This document shows, in pieces, positions 32,509 to 44,550 of a stretch of 64,000 nucleotides of DNA. A program made the translations under genes and the position numbers. Position 1 is the stretch's first letter; the number at the start of each line of letters is the position of its first letter. The notes beneath the pieces were generated by a model. The model saw only the letters and a list, made by a program, of their open reading frames with translations, made no database searches and was not told the DNA's origin. The stretch is from the NCBI GenBank assembly GCA_014529385.2, contig CM043959.1:87916529-87980528 (forward strand), written 5' to 3'. Source of the stretch: Adiantum capillus-veneris. Its lineage: Eukaryota > Streptophyta > Polypodiopsida > Polypodiales > Pteridaceae.

Positions 32509-34554
32509 ATGCCTTCCCTCCTTCATCAGCAGAAAAGGTTAAGAAGACGGCTGCCCATCGCCCTTCTCCTGCTCACTCTGCTTCTCCTGCATACATTGCC
32601 CCCCGTTATTGCACATGGAGGTGCCGATGATGATGATGGGGATGGCGATGCAGACCATGAGCATGGGACACAGCCAAATTTGAGAGCAAAAAGCCTAGTT
32701 CTGGTGAAGATTTATTGCCTTATAATTATCTTCTTCGCAACCTTCATTCCGGGCGTATCACCATACTTTTGCAGATGGAATCACAGCTTTCTTGTTTTGG
32801 GGACCCAATTTGCAGGTATGTAATTCATGTAAAGGAGTGGATTTTTTGGAATTATGTCCATTCATCTGCTCAAGATTATACTGTAAAGGGGACTCAACAG
32901 TAATGGATTGCATTGCCAGGAGCTAGCACTGTATTGAATTAAATAAGAACCAGGCACATCTCGAGCTATGAAAATATCGATATGCTGACTTTCTCATGAA
33001 TGTATGCTCACACCATTTGTGTGTATATGTAGGAGCTTTGTTTGAGTTCTAGTTCCACACCATCATCAAGCGCTACATATAACACCATCATCGGCTGCTA
33101 TACATAGCACTTGAGATGTAGGTAGTTTTAAGCCAGCTCTATGAACGATCGTGTAACGTCCTCAAGGATAGCTGGCGTGATTTTGTGGCTCACAGTTTTC
33201 TGTTTGGGTTGGTGATTAGTTTGAGCTCTTTCTAGGTTTATTCAGGCATATTTATAAACAGGTGATCTTGAATAGTGATCTAGATTTAGCTGTTTGTGTC
33301 ATCAAAATACAAATTGGAAGGAGAAAGGGAGTCTTGTGACTGTAAGAGAGATGAGGTTGTCTTCAGCACTAGCTTACTTATTTTTGGGGGCCTTTTTGGT
33401 TGCCAGGTGGGGTTTTTCTTGGCACAGCCATGCTTCACTTTCTCAGTGATGCCAACAGCACTTTTGAGGAGCTCACAAACAAGGAATATCCTTTTGCTTT
33501 CATGCTTGCCTGTGCTGGCTATCTGTTTACCATGCTTGGAGACTGCATCATTCAGCACATTTTTGTCAAAGACGGCAATACCTCTCGCAAACCAGATGTT
33601 GAGTTGGGGGCTACCACCAAAGGTATGCCTAAACTATTAATATACATCGTGTACATCAGCATGAGTCCGTTTCTAGCGACATGCCTCTGCATCATAGTTG
33701 ATTTTTGATGGGCAGCCTTGCCTGCCAAATCTCAAAGCTCTTCTGTTTTTTTAGACAATTTAGTGTATTTTTTGAAGGGTAGCTCACCTATCGTCCTTAA
33801 CAAATAGGCGAAATACCCAAAAACGGGTTAAAAAAATGCTCGCCGTCAAGAAACAACCCTGCTCTGCATTTTCAAAAGCACGTAGGTTTACATGAATGCA
33901 CTTCTTTTCTATACTTTTGTCATGTTTAGGTCTCGGCTTGTTTCAGGTGCTGTGCTTCCTGTCGTTCAGAAAACAGAGGATGCTGCCTGCAAGGTACTAA
34001 TATGTTGGAATTACAGGTGCATAGCATTTTCTGCACTGAAAAACAGGAATTCATGAGGCTGATAGTGCAATGTGCACATGAGCATGCGTATGTTTTATTA
34101 TAGATGTTTTCAATGTTCATGTTGTCCCTTTGTAGCGTATATGTCTACCTAAAGGTGTTTTTGATGATCTTGTTATCCCATGTGACTGTGACACCAGTAT
34201 GTGTGTGCATGTACATGTTCATTTTGTGCAGTTTTGAACGTATATGCACTCTTTTATGGTGTAAAGAGATGTTCAGAGCTTCTTTTTGTTGGCACTGAAC
34301 CATTTGTGCTTATATTTGTTCAGTGCGACGATGTTGTTATCAACCACGAATCCAAGAACATTGTAGCAGCAACTCTTGTGACAAGAACGTCATTTACCGA
34401 TACGCTACTGCTAATTCTGGCTCTTTGCTTTCATTCAGTATTTGAGGGGATCGCCATAGGCGTCGCAGGTATTTGTTTCAAGATTTCAAGCAGCCCCACA
34501 GAGGGTGCTTTCTTTGAATGAGAATTGACTCTCTTCAATTGTGTGTGTGTGTGT

Positions 34555-34627
<73 letters not shown>

Positions 34628-35453
34628 CACTAGTAGTAATAAGGAGACATCACCTGCATGCACCAAATGCCCTAAGTTTACCCATACCACCTTATATGGG
34701 ACCATGCTTTGTAAAATACACCTCCCCCCTTTATGACCCTGACACTCACGTGATACCATACGATAACTTGATACCCTTATTCTCACGTGATACCATATGG
34801 TAATCAATCCTCAGTGAACCCTAAGTTACCCCTATATACAGGAGTCAGGACCATGCTTTCTAAAATACACCTCTCCCCTTTATGACCCCCCTCATACTCA
34901 CATGATACCATACGATAACTTGATACCCTCACACATGATACCTTATGATAACCCTTAGTGAATTCTTGTGTGTGTGTGTGTGGTCTGGAAATGTATTCTT
35001 GTTTGTTTGCTTGCTTTCTTCACCATCACAAACGATAATGGAGAGAGTCTTGTGACTACAGAGAATGCGGGCGATGCATGGAGAGCATTGTGGACTATTT
35101 CACTTCATAAGGTCTTTGCAGCTATTGCAATGGGCATTGCTTTGCTTCGCATGATACCCGAGCGCCCCTTGCTCCAAACTATACTATATTCATTTGCTTT
35201 TGCTATATCAAGTCCTATTGGTGTTGCTATTGGCATAATCATCGATGCAACAACAGAGGGCCCGGTCGCAGATTGGTTGTATGCAATTGCAATGGGTATT
35301 GCATGTGGGGTCTTTATTTATGTGGCAATCAATCATCTATTTGTTAAAGGATATGTTCCTCAATGTAAAGTACGTGTGGACACTCCATTCTATAAGTTCC
35401 TCGCCGTCACTCTCGGTGTCGGTGTCATAGCAGTGGTCATGATATGGGATTAG
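32509..35453 (+). CDS. ZIP2-like: ZIP-family zinc/metal transporter (ZIP2-like), five exons
   Basis: Exons 32509-32815, 33407-33622, 33947-33993, 34324-34468 and 35062-35453 join to 368 codons plus stop. All introns are GT-AG and phases agree. The protein has an N-terminal hydrophobic segment ([16 protein letters not shown]), an acidic histidine-bearing stretch ([18 protein letters not shown]), then [14 protein letters not shown] and eight expected membrane segments. Marks of the family are [15 protein letters not shown] in segment two, [12 protein letters not shown] in segment four and [16 protein letters not shown] in segment five; the histidines and glutamate there line the metal path. It ends VVMIWD. 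Order and wording follow plant ZIP2/ZIP11 closely, so it should import zinc or similar divalent metal across a membrane. The loop between segments three and four lacks the usual histidine string. The start is the first ATG in frame with the signal-like segment. Confidence 0.92.
34541..34622. repeat. (GT)n(GA)n microsatellite in ZIP intron 4
   Basis: A short GT run passes into about 66 bases of GA. After it, a unit starting GGACCATGCTTT occurs twice in the intron (about 34697 and 34849) with CACCTC..CCCTTTATGACC and CCATACGATAACTTGATACCC repeated. The intron therefore holds an imperfect dimer as well. Confidence 0.85.
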
Positions 35454-36800
35454 TATATATATACTGAGTGTTACCCACTTCTCAAGAGGCATTGTACATT
35501 CTTTACTTCTGAGAAATTGATAAATGTAGGCTGTTTATCATCTTATTCAGTTTTCCTTGTCTACAAAGCTCTTTAAGTTATGTCATTGAGAGGAACTTTT
35601 TTTGCAAAATGTTGTAAAGTCCAAAAAAATCAATCTTGGTATGATCTAATTCACCTTTTTAGGAGATCCAATTCTCACAATTCAAGAAAGACCTGATGTG
35701 CAAAAATCAATCTTGGTATCTCTTACTTAACCTCAATCTTGGTATTATCTAATTCACCTTTCATGACGAATTTGATGCAATCCTCGCGTTTTAAAAAAGA
35801 CAACATCAAATTCTATAAGTGTTTTCTATCCTTACCACATAGATTAGTTGTACCAAGTTTGCGGCCAAATCATTGGTTGCAATGTGATCCTAACATAAGT
35901 AGACTAAATTTACCGAAAAAAAGAAGGGAAAAGGCTAGTTTTAGACAAGTTGCTATTGGTGCTGTTTACAAAAGGTAGGGTTTGGATAGAAGGCTTTACC
36001 TAATGTTGGGACATGTATTTGCATGATTGGTAGGTCAAGACACCTGCATTTTGTGCTGCCAACATTTAACAAAACAACTCGAACATAAAAGTAGGCTGTT
36101 ATAAGTTGTCTTACCCACCTAATTGCTTCATATAATATTTTTTTTCTAGATTTGAAGTCTTTTTAGGGTGATTTCAAGAAAATTAGCACATCAATTTTGT
36201 GTTGGCTTTGCTACTATACCTCTGTTGTTGTTTTGTGTCCATATCATTTATAAAAAACCCAATCAGGTTTCCAACATTTTGAAAATGGAAAAGTGAGTGA
36301 CAATGGTGTTGGGGATGAAAAGCCTTGAGGTACTAGAAAGTCAAAAGCCTTTAAGGTATTGGAAAGTCAAAAGACTTCACATTCTCTATATAAAGAGGTT
36401 TTGGTGTTAACATGCTTTCCCTTTCTTAGTCTTTCTTTCTCACCACTTTGAAACAAAGTGAAGATCAAACTTAGGCATGTCAAAACATACTAGTCATCGG
36501 TTCGAAGGTAGACAAGCGTTTTTGGTAGCACTCACAGACGTCCTCTTGTATCAACACGAGCAAGGATGTTCGTATCTCCACTACAAAAAAATAAAAGATC
36601 ACTCTTAAGCATGTTAAAACATATTAGCCTCTCAAAAAGCATCTTTTAACTTATAGTTCTACTTTTAAAAAAATTTCAAATCTTACATTTAAGCAAAAAG
36701 AGAAGAAACAAAATGCTTTTTGTAAATTTGAGAAAAATACAAATTTATAAAAACATATGCATAAAATTTGAATTCTTTTTTTAAGAGACTCTAGAAGAAA
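35454..36800. other. ZIP 3' flank and unidentified sequence, possible LTR fragment
   Basis: No further gene is seen. CAATCTTGGTAT recurs three times at 35631-35745. Around 36305-36590 the sequence resembles an LTR fragment: a TGTTGGGGATG start, a TATA-like CTCTATATAAAGAGG at about 36376, then a pyrimidine-rich stretch. No partner copy or primer site is found, so this remains weak. Confidence 0.3.
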
Positions 36801-37268
36801 GTGTCTTTATTATGTGTGTCTTTCATTGAGACAAAACAAAAGAACATTCAAAAAGTGAATGTAGCTTGAGAAATAGCTTTTAAAGTCAAAGGCCCACCCT
36901 TTCAAAAAGGATATGCTTTCTTTTAATCTTCAATAATAATAATTTTAGTCTTCAAAGTGTCTTTATTTACGTGTATGTGTTTCATTGAGACCAAAAGAAC
37001 ATTCAAAAAGTGAATGTAGCTTTGAGAAATAGCTTTTTAAAGTCAAAGACCCACCCTTTCAAATATTTGAAAGGATATGCTTTCTTTTAATTGCAATAAT
37101 TTAGTCTTCAAAGTGTCTTTACCTATTTATGTGTATGTCTTTCATTTCATTAAGACAAAACAAAATAACATTCAAAAAGCCAATGTAACTTTGAAAAATA
37201 GCTTTTAAAATCGAGACCCACCATTTAAAAAAGGATATGGTTTCTTTCAATCTTCAATAATTTTAAGC
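36801..37268 (+). repeat. Tandem repeat, three units of 156 bp
   Basis: Units begin at 36801, 36957 and 37113, each with GTGTCTTTA. Each contains TCATT(T)..AGAC, an AACATTCAAAAAG box and an AAATAGCTTTT box, a CCCACC(C/A)TT block and AAAGGATATG. Spacing is exactly 156 bp in both steps although units differ by small indels and substitutions. The third unit is the most diverged. Confidence 0.85.
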
Positions 37269-37349
37269 CTCAAGTCCTCACTTGAGGGCCATCGATAAGA
37301 GATGAACAATCTTTCATCTATTTGTCCCATGGCTTGTTTTAACAAGCCC

Positions 37350-39421
37350 AAAATGAATGAAAGGTCGTGCCTCTGTTAGCTTATACACACTCTCGATGTC
37401 GGTAGCATATTGGAGCTCTTATTCAATGATAGAATTGTGGCTCCTTTGAAGTTAAAAGATCTATCAAGCAAGGGTGCCCCTTGGCCCCACTTCTCTTTGC
37501 TATTGGGTCTCATCCTCTAATAATGATGCTCAAAGCTTTTGCTGTGCGGAAAAAAATACAAGGGTTAACTTTGCCTACCAACAACCAGCTCCTGACCAAG
37601 ATGTTTGCAAATGACTCCCTCCTCTTTTTGAAAGCCTGTCCTCAGGTGCTGAAGAAGGCCCTTGAGATTCTTTTGCTGTGGCTTCTAGGTCGAAGTGTAG
37701 TATTGAGAAGTCGAGATTGATCTCCCTGATGAAAAACAACTCATTTGACCCATCGGTCTGGACAATGGAGATTGTGTCTAAAGATAGGTTATTTGGGAAT
37801 CTTAGAGCCCCCTTAGGGGTGGACATTACTCACAAGCAAAGGTTCATGGGTCCTTGAGAAGTTTTAGAGGAAAATGAGAAGGTGGGAGTATGTGTTGCTT
37901 CTCTTCCAGAGTCGGGTCAGAGTGATCAATGCATTTATGCTTCCTTATATTGCCTTCACCAGCCCGCTCCTCAAAATAGCCAAATGTAAATGGAAGGAGT
38001 TTCTCAAACCAACTAAAAGATTCTTATGGAGGAACAACACTAAAGCCTCAGCGTCGTGGAAATGGGCAAAGTGGGAGGCTATCGCTTGACCATTGGTCCA
38101 AGGTGGCATTGGAATCCTCAGTTGACCCTGTCGTTCATGCGGAGGTCCTGTGTGCCAAGTTTGTGGTCTCAATTGCAAATCAAGACCAGTCTTGGGCTAT
38201 CATGACCAAGGAGATGGATGACAAGGCAAAACTTTGCTCTGAAGGTGGTCAATGGAAAGGGATCGAGATGCACAACAAACTTCTAGTCCCGGGGTGGGCT
38301 TACTTAAGACTGAGTGGCATCACAGGACGGCTAATGCGAAAGTGTAATAGAGCAACAGGGACATTGGAATGGGGTGACTTAACCAGATACTTCCAGAACA
38401 CCATCTCCCACTGGTCCCCTGGCTCTCCAAAGCTGCTGGGGCTGTCTTGTACCCTTATTGGAGGCAAATTGCAAGAAGATTGAACAATAAAGGACTTCAA
38501 CTATCAAGTGCTAGAAATCCTCTAACCAGGTGGCTCCCAGTTTCAACTCAATGGCACTGAGAAGCTACTTGTCAACAAGGTTGTAGAAGGCATGGACAGT
38601 GTCCTCATGCTGGTTTGTGAATCTAAGTTTGAGTGGAAAGTGTCGAAATGGCCCATGAGTAGCCATTTCTCCAAACCCCATACCAAGGGAATCTACCAAA
38701 TGTCAGTTCATGAGGCAAATTGGTTTACCCCTTTAAACAAGCAGTGGACGAAGAAATGGTCAGAGGCTTGATGGGTAGAGGTCACGAAGAACATCTAGAA
38801 TCCACAGTGGCCTCAGTGTATAAATATTTTTCTGTGGAAGGTACTTTGGGGGGATTGTCGACAGGGGGTAAGATTCAAGCGCGTGGTATCGGACCCGATA
38901 GATGTTCAAGGTGCAGATTGGCTAGCAAAGACCTCGGCCATCTTTTCATGGAATGCCCATCTATTAGAGGTCTTGCAGGAAAGATGTGCAAATGGATACA
39001 AAGGACGTGGAAGATAGGGTTTTTCAAGGGGGATTTGTGCCTTGGTGGCAAGCAGTTTCAAAGTTCTGCACTACTAATTTGTACTCAAATTGTTAGTTAC
39101 TATTTCTTCAGTAATATTTGGAAGGCCAGAAACTAGTCTTCGATAGCGTTCTCTCTGTGGCTAGCTTCTCAAAATTTGTGCAAGAGAGTTAGAAGATTAT
39201 TTATGAGGTAAGTAAAAGGTATAGCTTGGATGATTGGCTTAGGGCAACCCTCGCCATCCAGTCGTGCTCTGCACAATAGTATGTTACTCGGAACTTGGAA
39301 CTTAGCTAGGTTGTATCCCTCTGTCCCTCAAGGCTTGTCATGAGCTTGAGGCTGACTTGTAGATCTGTTGGTGACTTTATAATACATTAACTCACAACCC
39401 TGAGTTTTGCAAAAAAAAAAA
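37350..39421 (+). mobile_element. L1-type LINE, 5'-truncated, with poly-A tail
   Basis: Begins inside RT (HTLDVGSILELLFNDRIVAPLKL, frame 1 from about 37388) and continues through QGCPLAPLLFAI, GLTLP and FANDSLLFLKA (37481-37650). INAFMLPYIAFTSPLLKIAK and WKWAKWEAIA follow, then a zinc-finger-like DRCSRCRLASKDLGHLFMECP and FFSNIWKARN (38900-39136). It ends with TTTTGC and an A run at about 39411-39421. Many stops and frame changes are present. The catalytic motif reads F-A-N-D rather than F-A-D-D. The clade call rests on the poly-A tail and the C-terminal CCHC/WxARN pattern of plant L1 elements. Confidence 0.82.
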
Positions 39422-39449
39422 GAGCCAAAAATGAAAAACAGTCAAACAT

Positions 39450-40350
39450 CTTTTTTTTGGTGGCAAAACTCACAATTGTGAGTGATTGTTTTTAAAATGC
39501 CACCAAGAAAAATACAAAGCAGCTTCAAGCTCATCCGAGCCTTGAGGGGTGGATGATTAGAACAGGAGTACAAAGTAACATACTATTACCAAAAGCCCAA
39601 TACACAGCAAGGCTCGACCGGATGGCGAGGGTTGCCCTAAGCCAATCATCTGAGTTTTGCCTTTTACCTATCACATATATTATCTCTTTACTTTCTTGTA
39701 CAATCTCTAAGAAGCTAGCCACAGAGAGGTCGTTATCAAATACGTGACAGTTCTTGGCCTTCTAGATATTACTCAAGAAACAATATCTGACAATTTGAGT
39801 ACATATTAGAACTGCAGTATTTCGAAATTGCTTCCCACCAAGACACAGATTCTTCTTGAAAAATCCGATCTTCCACGTTATTTGTATCCATTTGCACACC
39901 TTCCTTGCTAGGTCTTTAATAGTCGGGCAGTCCATTAAAAGGAGGGCAAGGTCTTTGCTTGCCAATTTGCAGCCTGAACATCTATCGAACCCAATACTAC
40001 GTGCCTTAACCTTGACGCCTGTCGGCAAAGCTCCCCACAACACCTTAAATGAGGACATTGTGGATTCGAAATGTTCTTTGTAACCTCAACCATCGAGTTT
40101 CCGACCATTGTTTCTTCCACTGTTTGTTCAAAGGGGCAAACCAATCACCCTTGTGCATTAGCGGTTGGTAGATGCCCTTGGTATGAGGTTTGGAGAATGG
40201 TCTACTCATGGGCCATTTCCAAGATTTCCACTCAAAGCTAAACTCCCAAATCGGCATCAGAAGATTGTCCAAGCCTTCTACAACTCTATTGATAAGTAGC
40301 TTCTTAGTGTCATTGAGTTGAAACTGGGCAGCTAGCTGGTCAGAGGATCC
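39450..40350 (-). mobile_element. L1-type LINE 3' fragment, tail-to-tail with the previous one
   Basis: Poly-T at 39452-39459 is the reverse of its tail. Coding pieces on the minus strand (FSFEWKSWKWPMSRPFSKPH, GFDRCSGCKLASKDLALLLMDCP, KVCKWIQITWKIGFF) match those of the + strand element at 38620-39060. It is truncated at about 40350, next to gypsy W gag. Only about 30 bp separate its tail from the tail of the + copy. Confidence 0.85.
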
Positions 40351-40362
40351 ATAACTCTCTTT

Positions 40363-41611
40363 TTACCTGTGGATATTGCGTTGACGAGCACTTAGGACTT
40401 TTGCTCCAAATCTCACCATATATTGCTTGCTATCATCATCATCTTGCCCAACGACCATCCAATTCCTGTGGGCCCCCTTCGTAATAGCAGATTCTATTGC
40501 ACATGGCTCCACCTTCAACCCGTAGGCGGCTACCTCAACCATCGAGATGGCATGGCTAGTAGCCATGTCCTCAACGAGCTTCTTCATCCCGCCTTTTCCA
40601 AAGTTTGTCCCCAAGAGCTTACCTGTTTCAGCTAAATGGATCTTACCATCTTTAAAGAAAACAAGCTCCTTCATCAAGGCATCTTTGAAACTTTCACAAT
40701 CCCTCCTTGCATGGTCAATACTATCACACCATATGCATCTATTTACAAATCCTTCTCTATTTTGAGGTCTTTGCCCGGTAGATTGACCTGATGGTTGTCC
40801 CTTTTCTTCTAGCTTTGTAAGCTTTAACTTTAGCTCTTGCATTCCCTTGACAATATCATCTAGATTGGACTTTTCACTCTTTGGATCCACAAAAATAGGT
40901 TTTATGGGACTCTCAAGAATGCTTGGGGATGGAGTAGGGTTAACTATCATCTTCTCTCTTCATTGTTGCTGCTTGGATAGTAGTGAAATTGCATCTTCTA
41001 CTTCATTCCAATCAGTCTTAAAGCCATGTTCCTCATCCTTATCCTCAAGTAGTAGCTCTAACTTCTCTTGAATCTCTTTACTTGCGGCCTGCAAAAAGAG
41101 ATCTCTTTTCTTTGAGTTTAGGGTAGCCTTTTTAGTCCTTGAAAGTTGATCATAGCGGCATTCAAATTTTCTTAGCAGTTTGGTAGGCGAAAGACCCTCT
41201 TTTGCCTAACTACCCACTCTAAAAAAGTCCTCTTTGTCAGTCTTTTGGAGTCTTCCATGAAATAATCTTATTTTAAGGCTAATTTAATGCTTCCCAAGTT
41301 TCCCCATCCTCATGTCTAATTCCCCTTACATGCTCTTTGATCTCGGGAACCATAGCTAGCTCAAAACTTTGTACCATCTCTGCTTCGGGCACTCGAGGCA
41401 GCTCCATCTCCTTTACATACCCACAAAGATACTTTATTACATATTTACCATTGAATTGGTCCATTTTATTTACCACTGATTGGAGCGCTTTGGTTGAGGA
41501 AAGATCCCTTCTTTCAGCAGCTTGCTGCTGCTGCATAAACACCACAAAGGCTTGAAACATTTGCATTGTGACAGGATCAAACCGCACCCCCTGTTTCTCT
41601 TGTTGCTCCAT
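40363..41611 (-). pseudogene. Gypsy W gag with CCHC knuckle
   Basis: Starts MEQQEKQGVRFDPVTMQ at 41611, then a capsid-like part with FNGKYVIKYLCGYVKEMEL and SFELAMVPEIKEHV. Frame changes in 41280-40950 still show YFMEDSKRLTKRTFLEWV-type sequence. The last frame (40950-40363) has a lysine/glutamate helix (ELKLKLTKLEEKG) and a knuckle CIWCDSIDHARRDC. No protease or RT follows because the L1 fragment begins at about 40350. It is therefore a gag-only remnant. Confidence 0.72.
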
Positions 41612-42898
<1,287 letters not shown>

Positions 42899-42960
42899 TA
42901 CCTGTTTCGTAAGAGTGCCAAAATTCAGATCTACAGATATGAGTTTTTGGTGCTTGCAGA

Positions 42961-43099
42961 TTATTTTTTTATAGGGTCGGTGTCGCTATATCCGTCGCTA
43001 TGCAACAAATACTATAGCGCCGCCTATAGCAATGCTGTGAATTTTCACATTTGAGCGTCGCATTGCTATCGTCGCTACTTTGAAGAACCTCTTGTAGTG
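42961..43099 (-). mobile_element. Terminus resembling a CACTA (En/Spm) transposon
   Basis: Read on the minus strand from 43099 the sequence starts CACTACAAGAGG, the hallmark start of plant CACTA elements. Subterminal motifs follow: TAGCGACG, TAGCAATGCGACGC, CTATAGGCGGCGC and TAGCGACGGATATAGCGAC. Repeats of this kind bind transposase in CACTA families. The matching other end and a 3-bp target duplication were not found, so this may be a fragment or a solo end. Confidence 0.45.
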
Positions 43100-43725
43100 A
43101 CCACTTATAAAATATTAGCATTTAAGTATTTGCTACGTAGTGCAATTCAACAAGAAAATATAGTACTGCATAGTTTTCAATTCTCTACATTTGCTTGATT
43201 TACAAGTGTCCTTTAACAAACGGATCTGGTACTGTATACCTTGTAATTGTTTCCATCGCATCATCGGGTTCACTAGCCCTATGAAGTACTAATTTTTTGT
43301 GAAGTTTTCTTTTCAGCTATTCAAACTTGTGGCTATCCCCTGTGCCACATTCTTTGGCACTTAACAAAGGATATCTTGAACAACAACAAGAATGTTTAGA
43401 TTTTTTTTTAACTTTTTTTTTTCCCATTCTTCGTGACCTTAGCTAATCATTAGATGGTCACGATGGTAGCAACCACCCATATTACCATGTAACATATTTT
43501 CACATTCCAACCCTCTTATTTTTTGAGGACCCCTACTTCCACATCACATTTTTGAGCATCAAGACAATCACACCGTTCCTAAACACATAGTCCATCAACC
43601 TTCTAGATGGATGCTTGAATAATTTTCCGACACTTTCTAGATCTTCTCCACAATTTCCATCACTCACGATCTAGTTGATTCTCTATCGAGCAACTGAGGA
43701 CAATTGCTATCCCTGGTGGGAGGGA

Positions 43726-44550
43726 TGTTAAGAGGTTGGACACCCTCCTATTGTATGTGGTTAACTACAACTGGGATACCTCGAGTGTAATGGTTAATTA
43801 CTGTGCTGTTTCTTTTCTCTAATAGTGAGTTGATGATAACGTGTAGACTGAAACTCGGGGAGTTGAGGAGAAGACACCGACAATAAATAATTCTCTCGAC
43901 CATTTCTATCTTTGTAGAGTGTTTTAGAGATAAGTCACTATGGTTGCTTTGTAAGTAAAACAGTGAGAACTCACCCTAAGAGGGTCATGCGATTAGTGAT
44001 ATGCTCTAATCAAATACTAAAGTGGACTAGTTGTAAAAGAGGGGCCTCTAATTTTGACACCCAAAACTAAAATAATAATTTCATTGAACCTCCTACTGAA
44101 CCGTGTTCCGATTAAATGTATAGCTAGATCCATGAAGGATGCCACTGCTGAAAACATTAGTGTTCTTATGAAAATAGCACCACTTTGTTTTCGAGAACAA
44201 AAATGCTTCTCCAAGGGGGGAGTAATGTCATGCCTAATGTAAGATCGGGCAGGACAAGGGCTAGGACGGACATGTGGTCAAGGGGTGCTATATTGTAGCA
44301 AGATATAAGTCTATATATAGTGAGGTTGGGTGGAGAGTAGAGTGGGCAAGTCAAGGGTTAGGACCGACATGCGGTCAAGGGGTGCTATATTGTAGCAGGC
44401 TATGGATATATATATATAGCGAGGTTGGGTGGAGAGTTGCATGGTCCAGTCCCCCTGGTCTCAGAGTAAAAGAGGGCGAGAGCCGATAGTCAGACTTGAG
44501 AATCCAATGAAATGGCTAAAATTTCTTGGGTTACAATATGGTGTCGAGCC
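43726..44550 (+). mobile_element. Relic LTR with primer site of a copia-like element
   Basis: TGTTAAGAGG at 43726 could be an LTR start and GGGTTACA at 44528-44535 its end. TGGTGTCGAGCC (44539-44550) resembles the tRNA-Met primer site TGGTATCAGAGCC with a missing base, and the AAGGTGGC that follows is typical. Inside, a unit of about 97 bp (44258-44354, 44355-44445) is repeated with GGTCAAGGGGTGCTATATTG. No coding part follows, so it is a relic. The exact LTR start is uncertain. Confidence 0.45.

Noticed and set aside
36580-36600. CACTACAAAAAAA as the left end partner of the CACTA-like terminus at 43099
   Set aside because: Only the first eight bases agree, subterminal boxes are absent and the flanking triplets do not match.
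36801-37268. CRISPR-like or other spaced direct repeats
   Set aside because: Units are contiguous 156-bp tandem repeats in a plant genome, with no short-repeat and unique-spacer pattern. No CRISPR array is present anywhere in the window.
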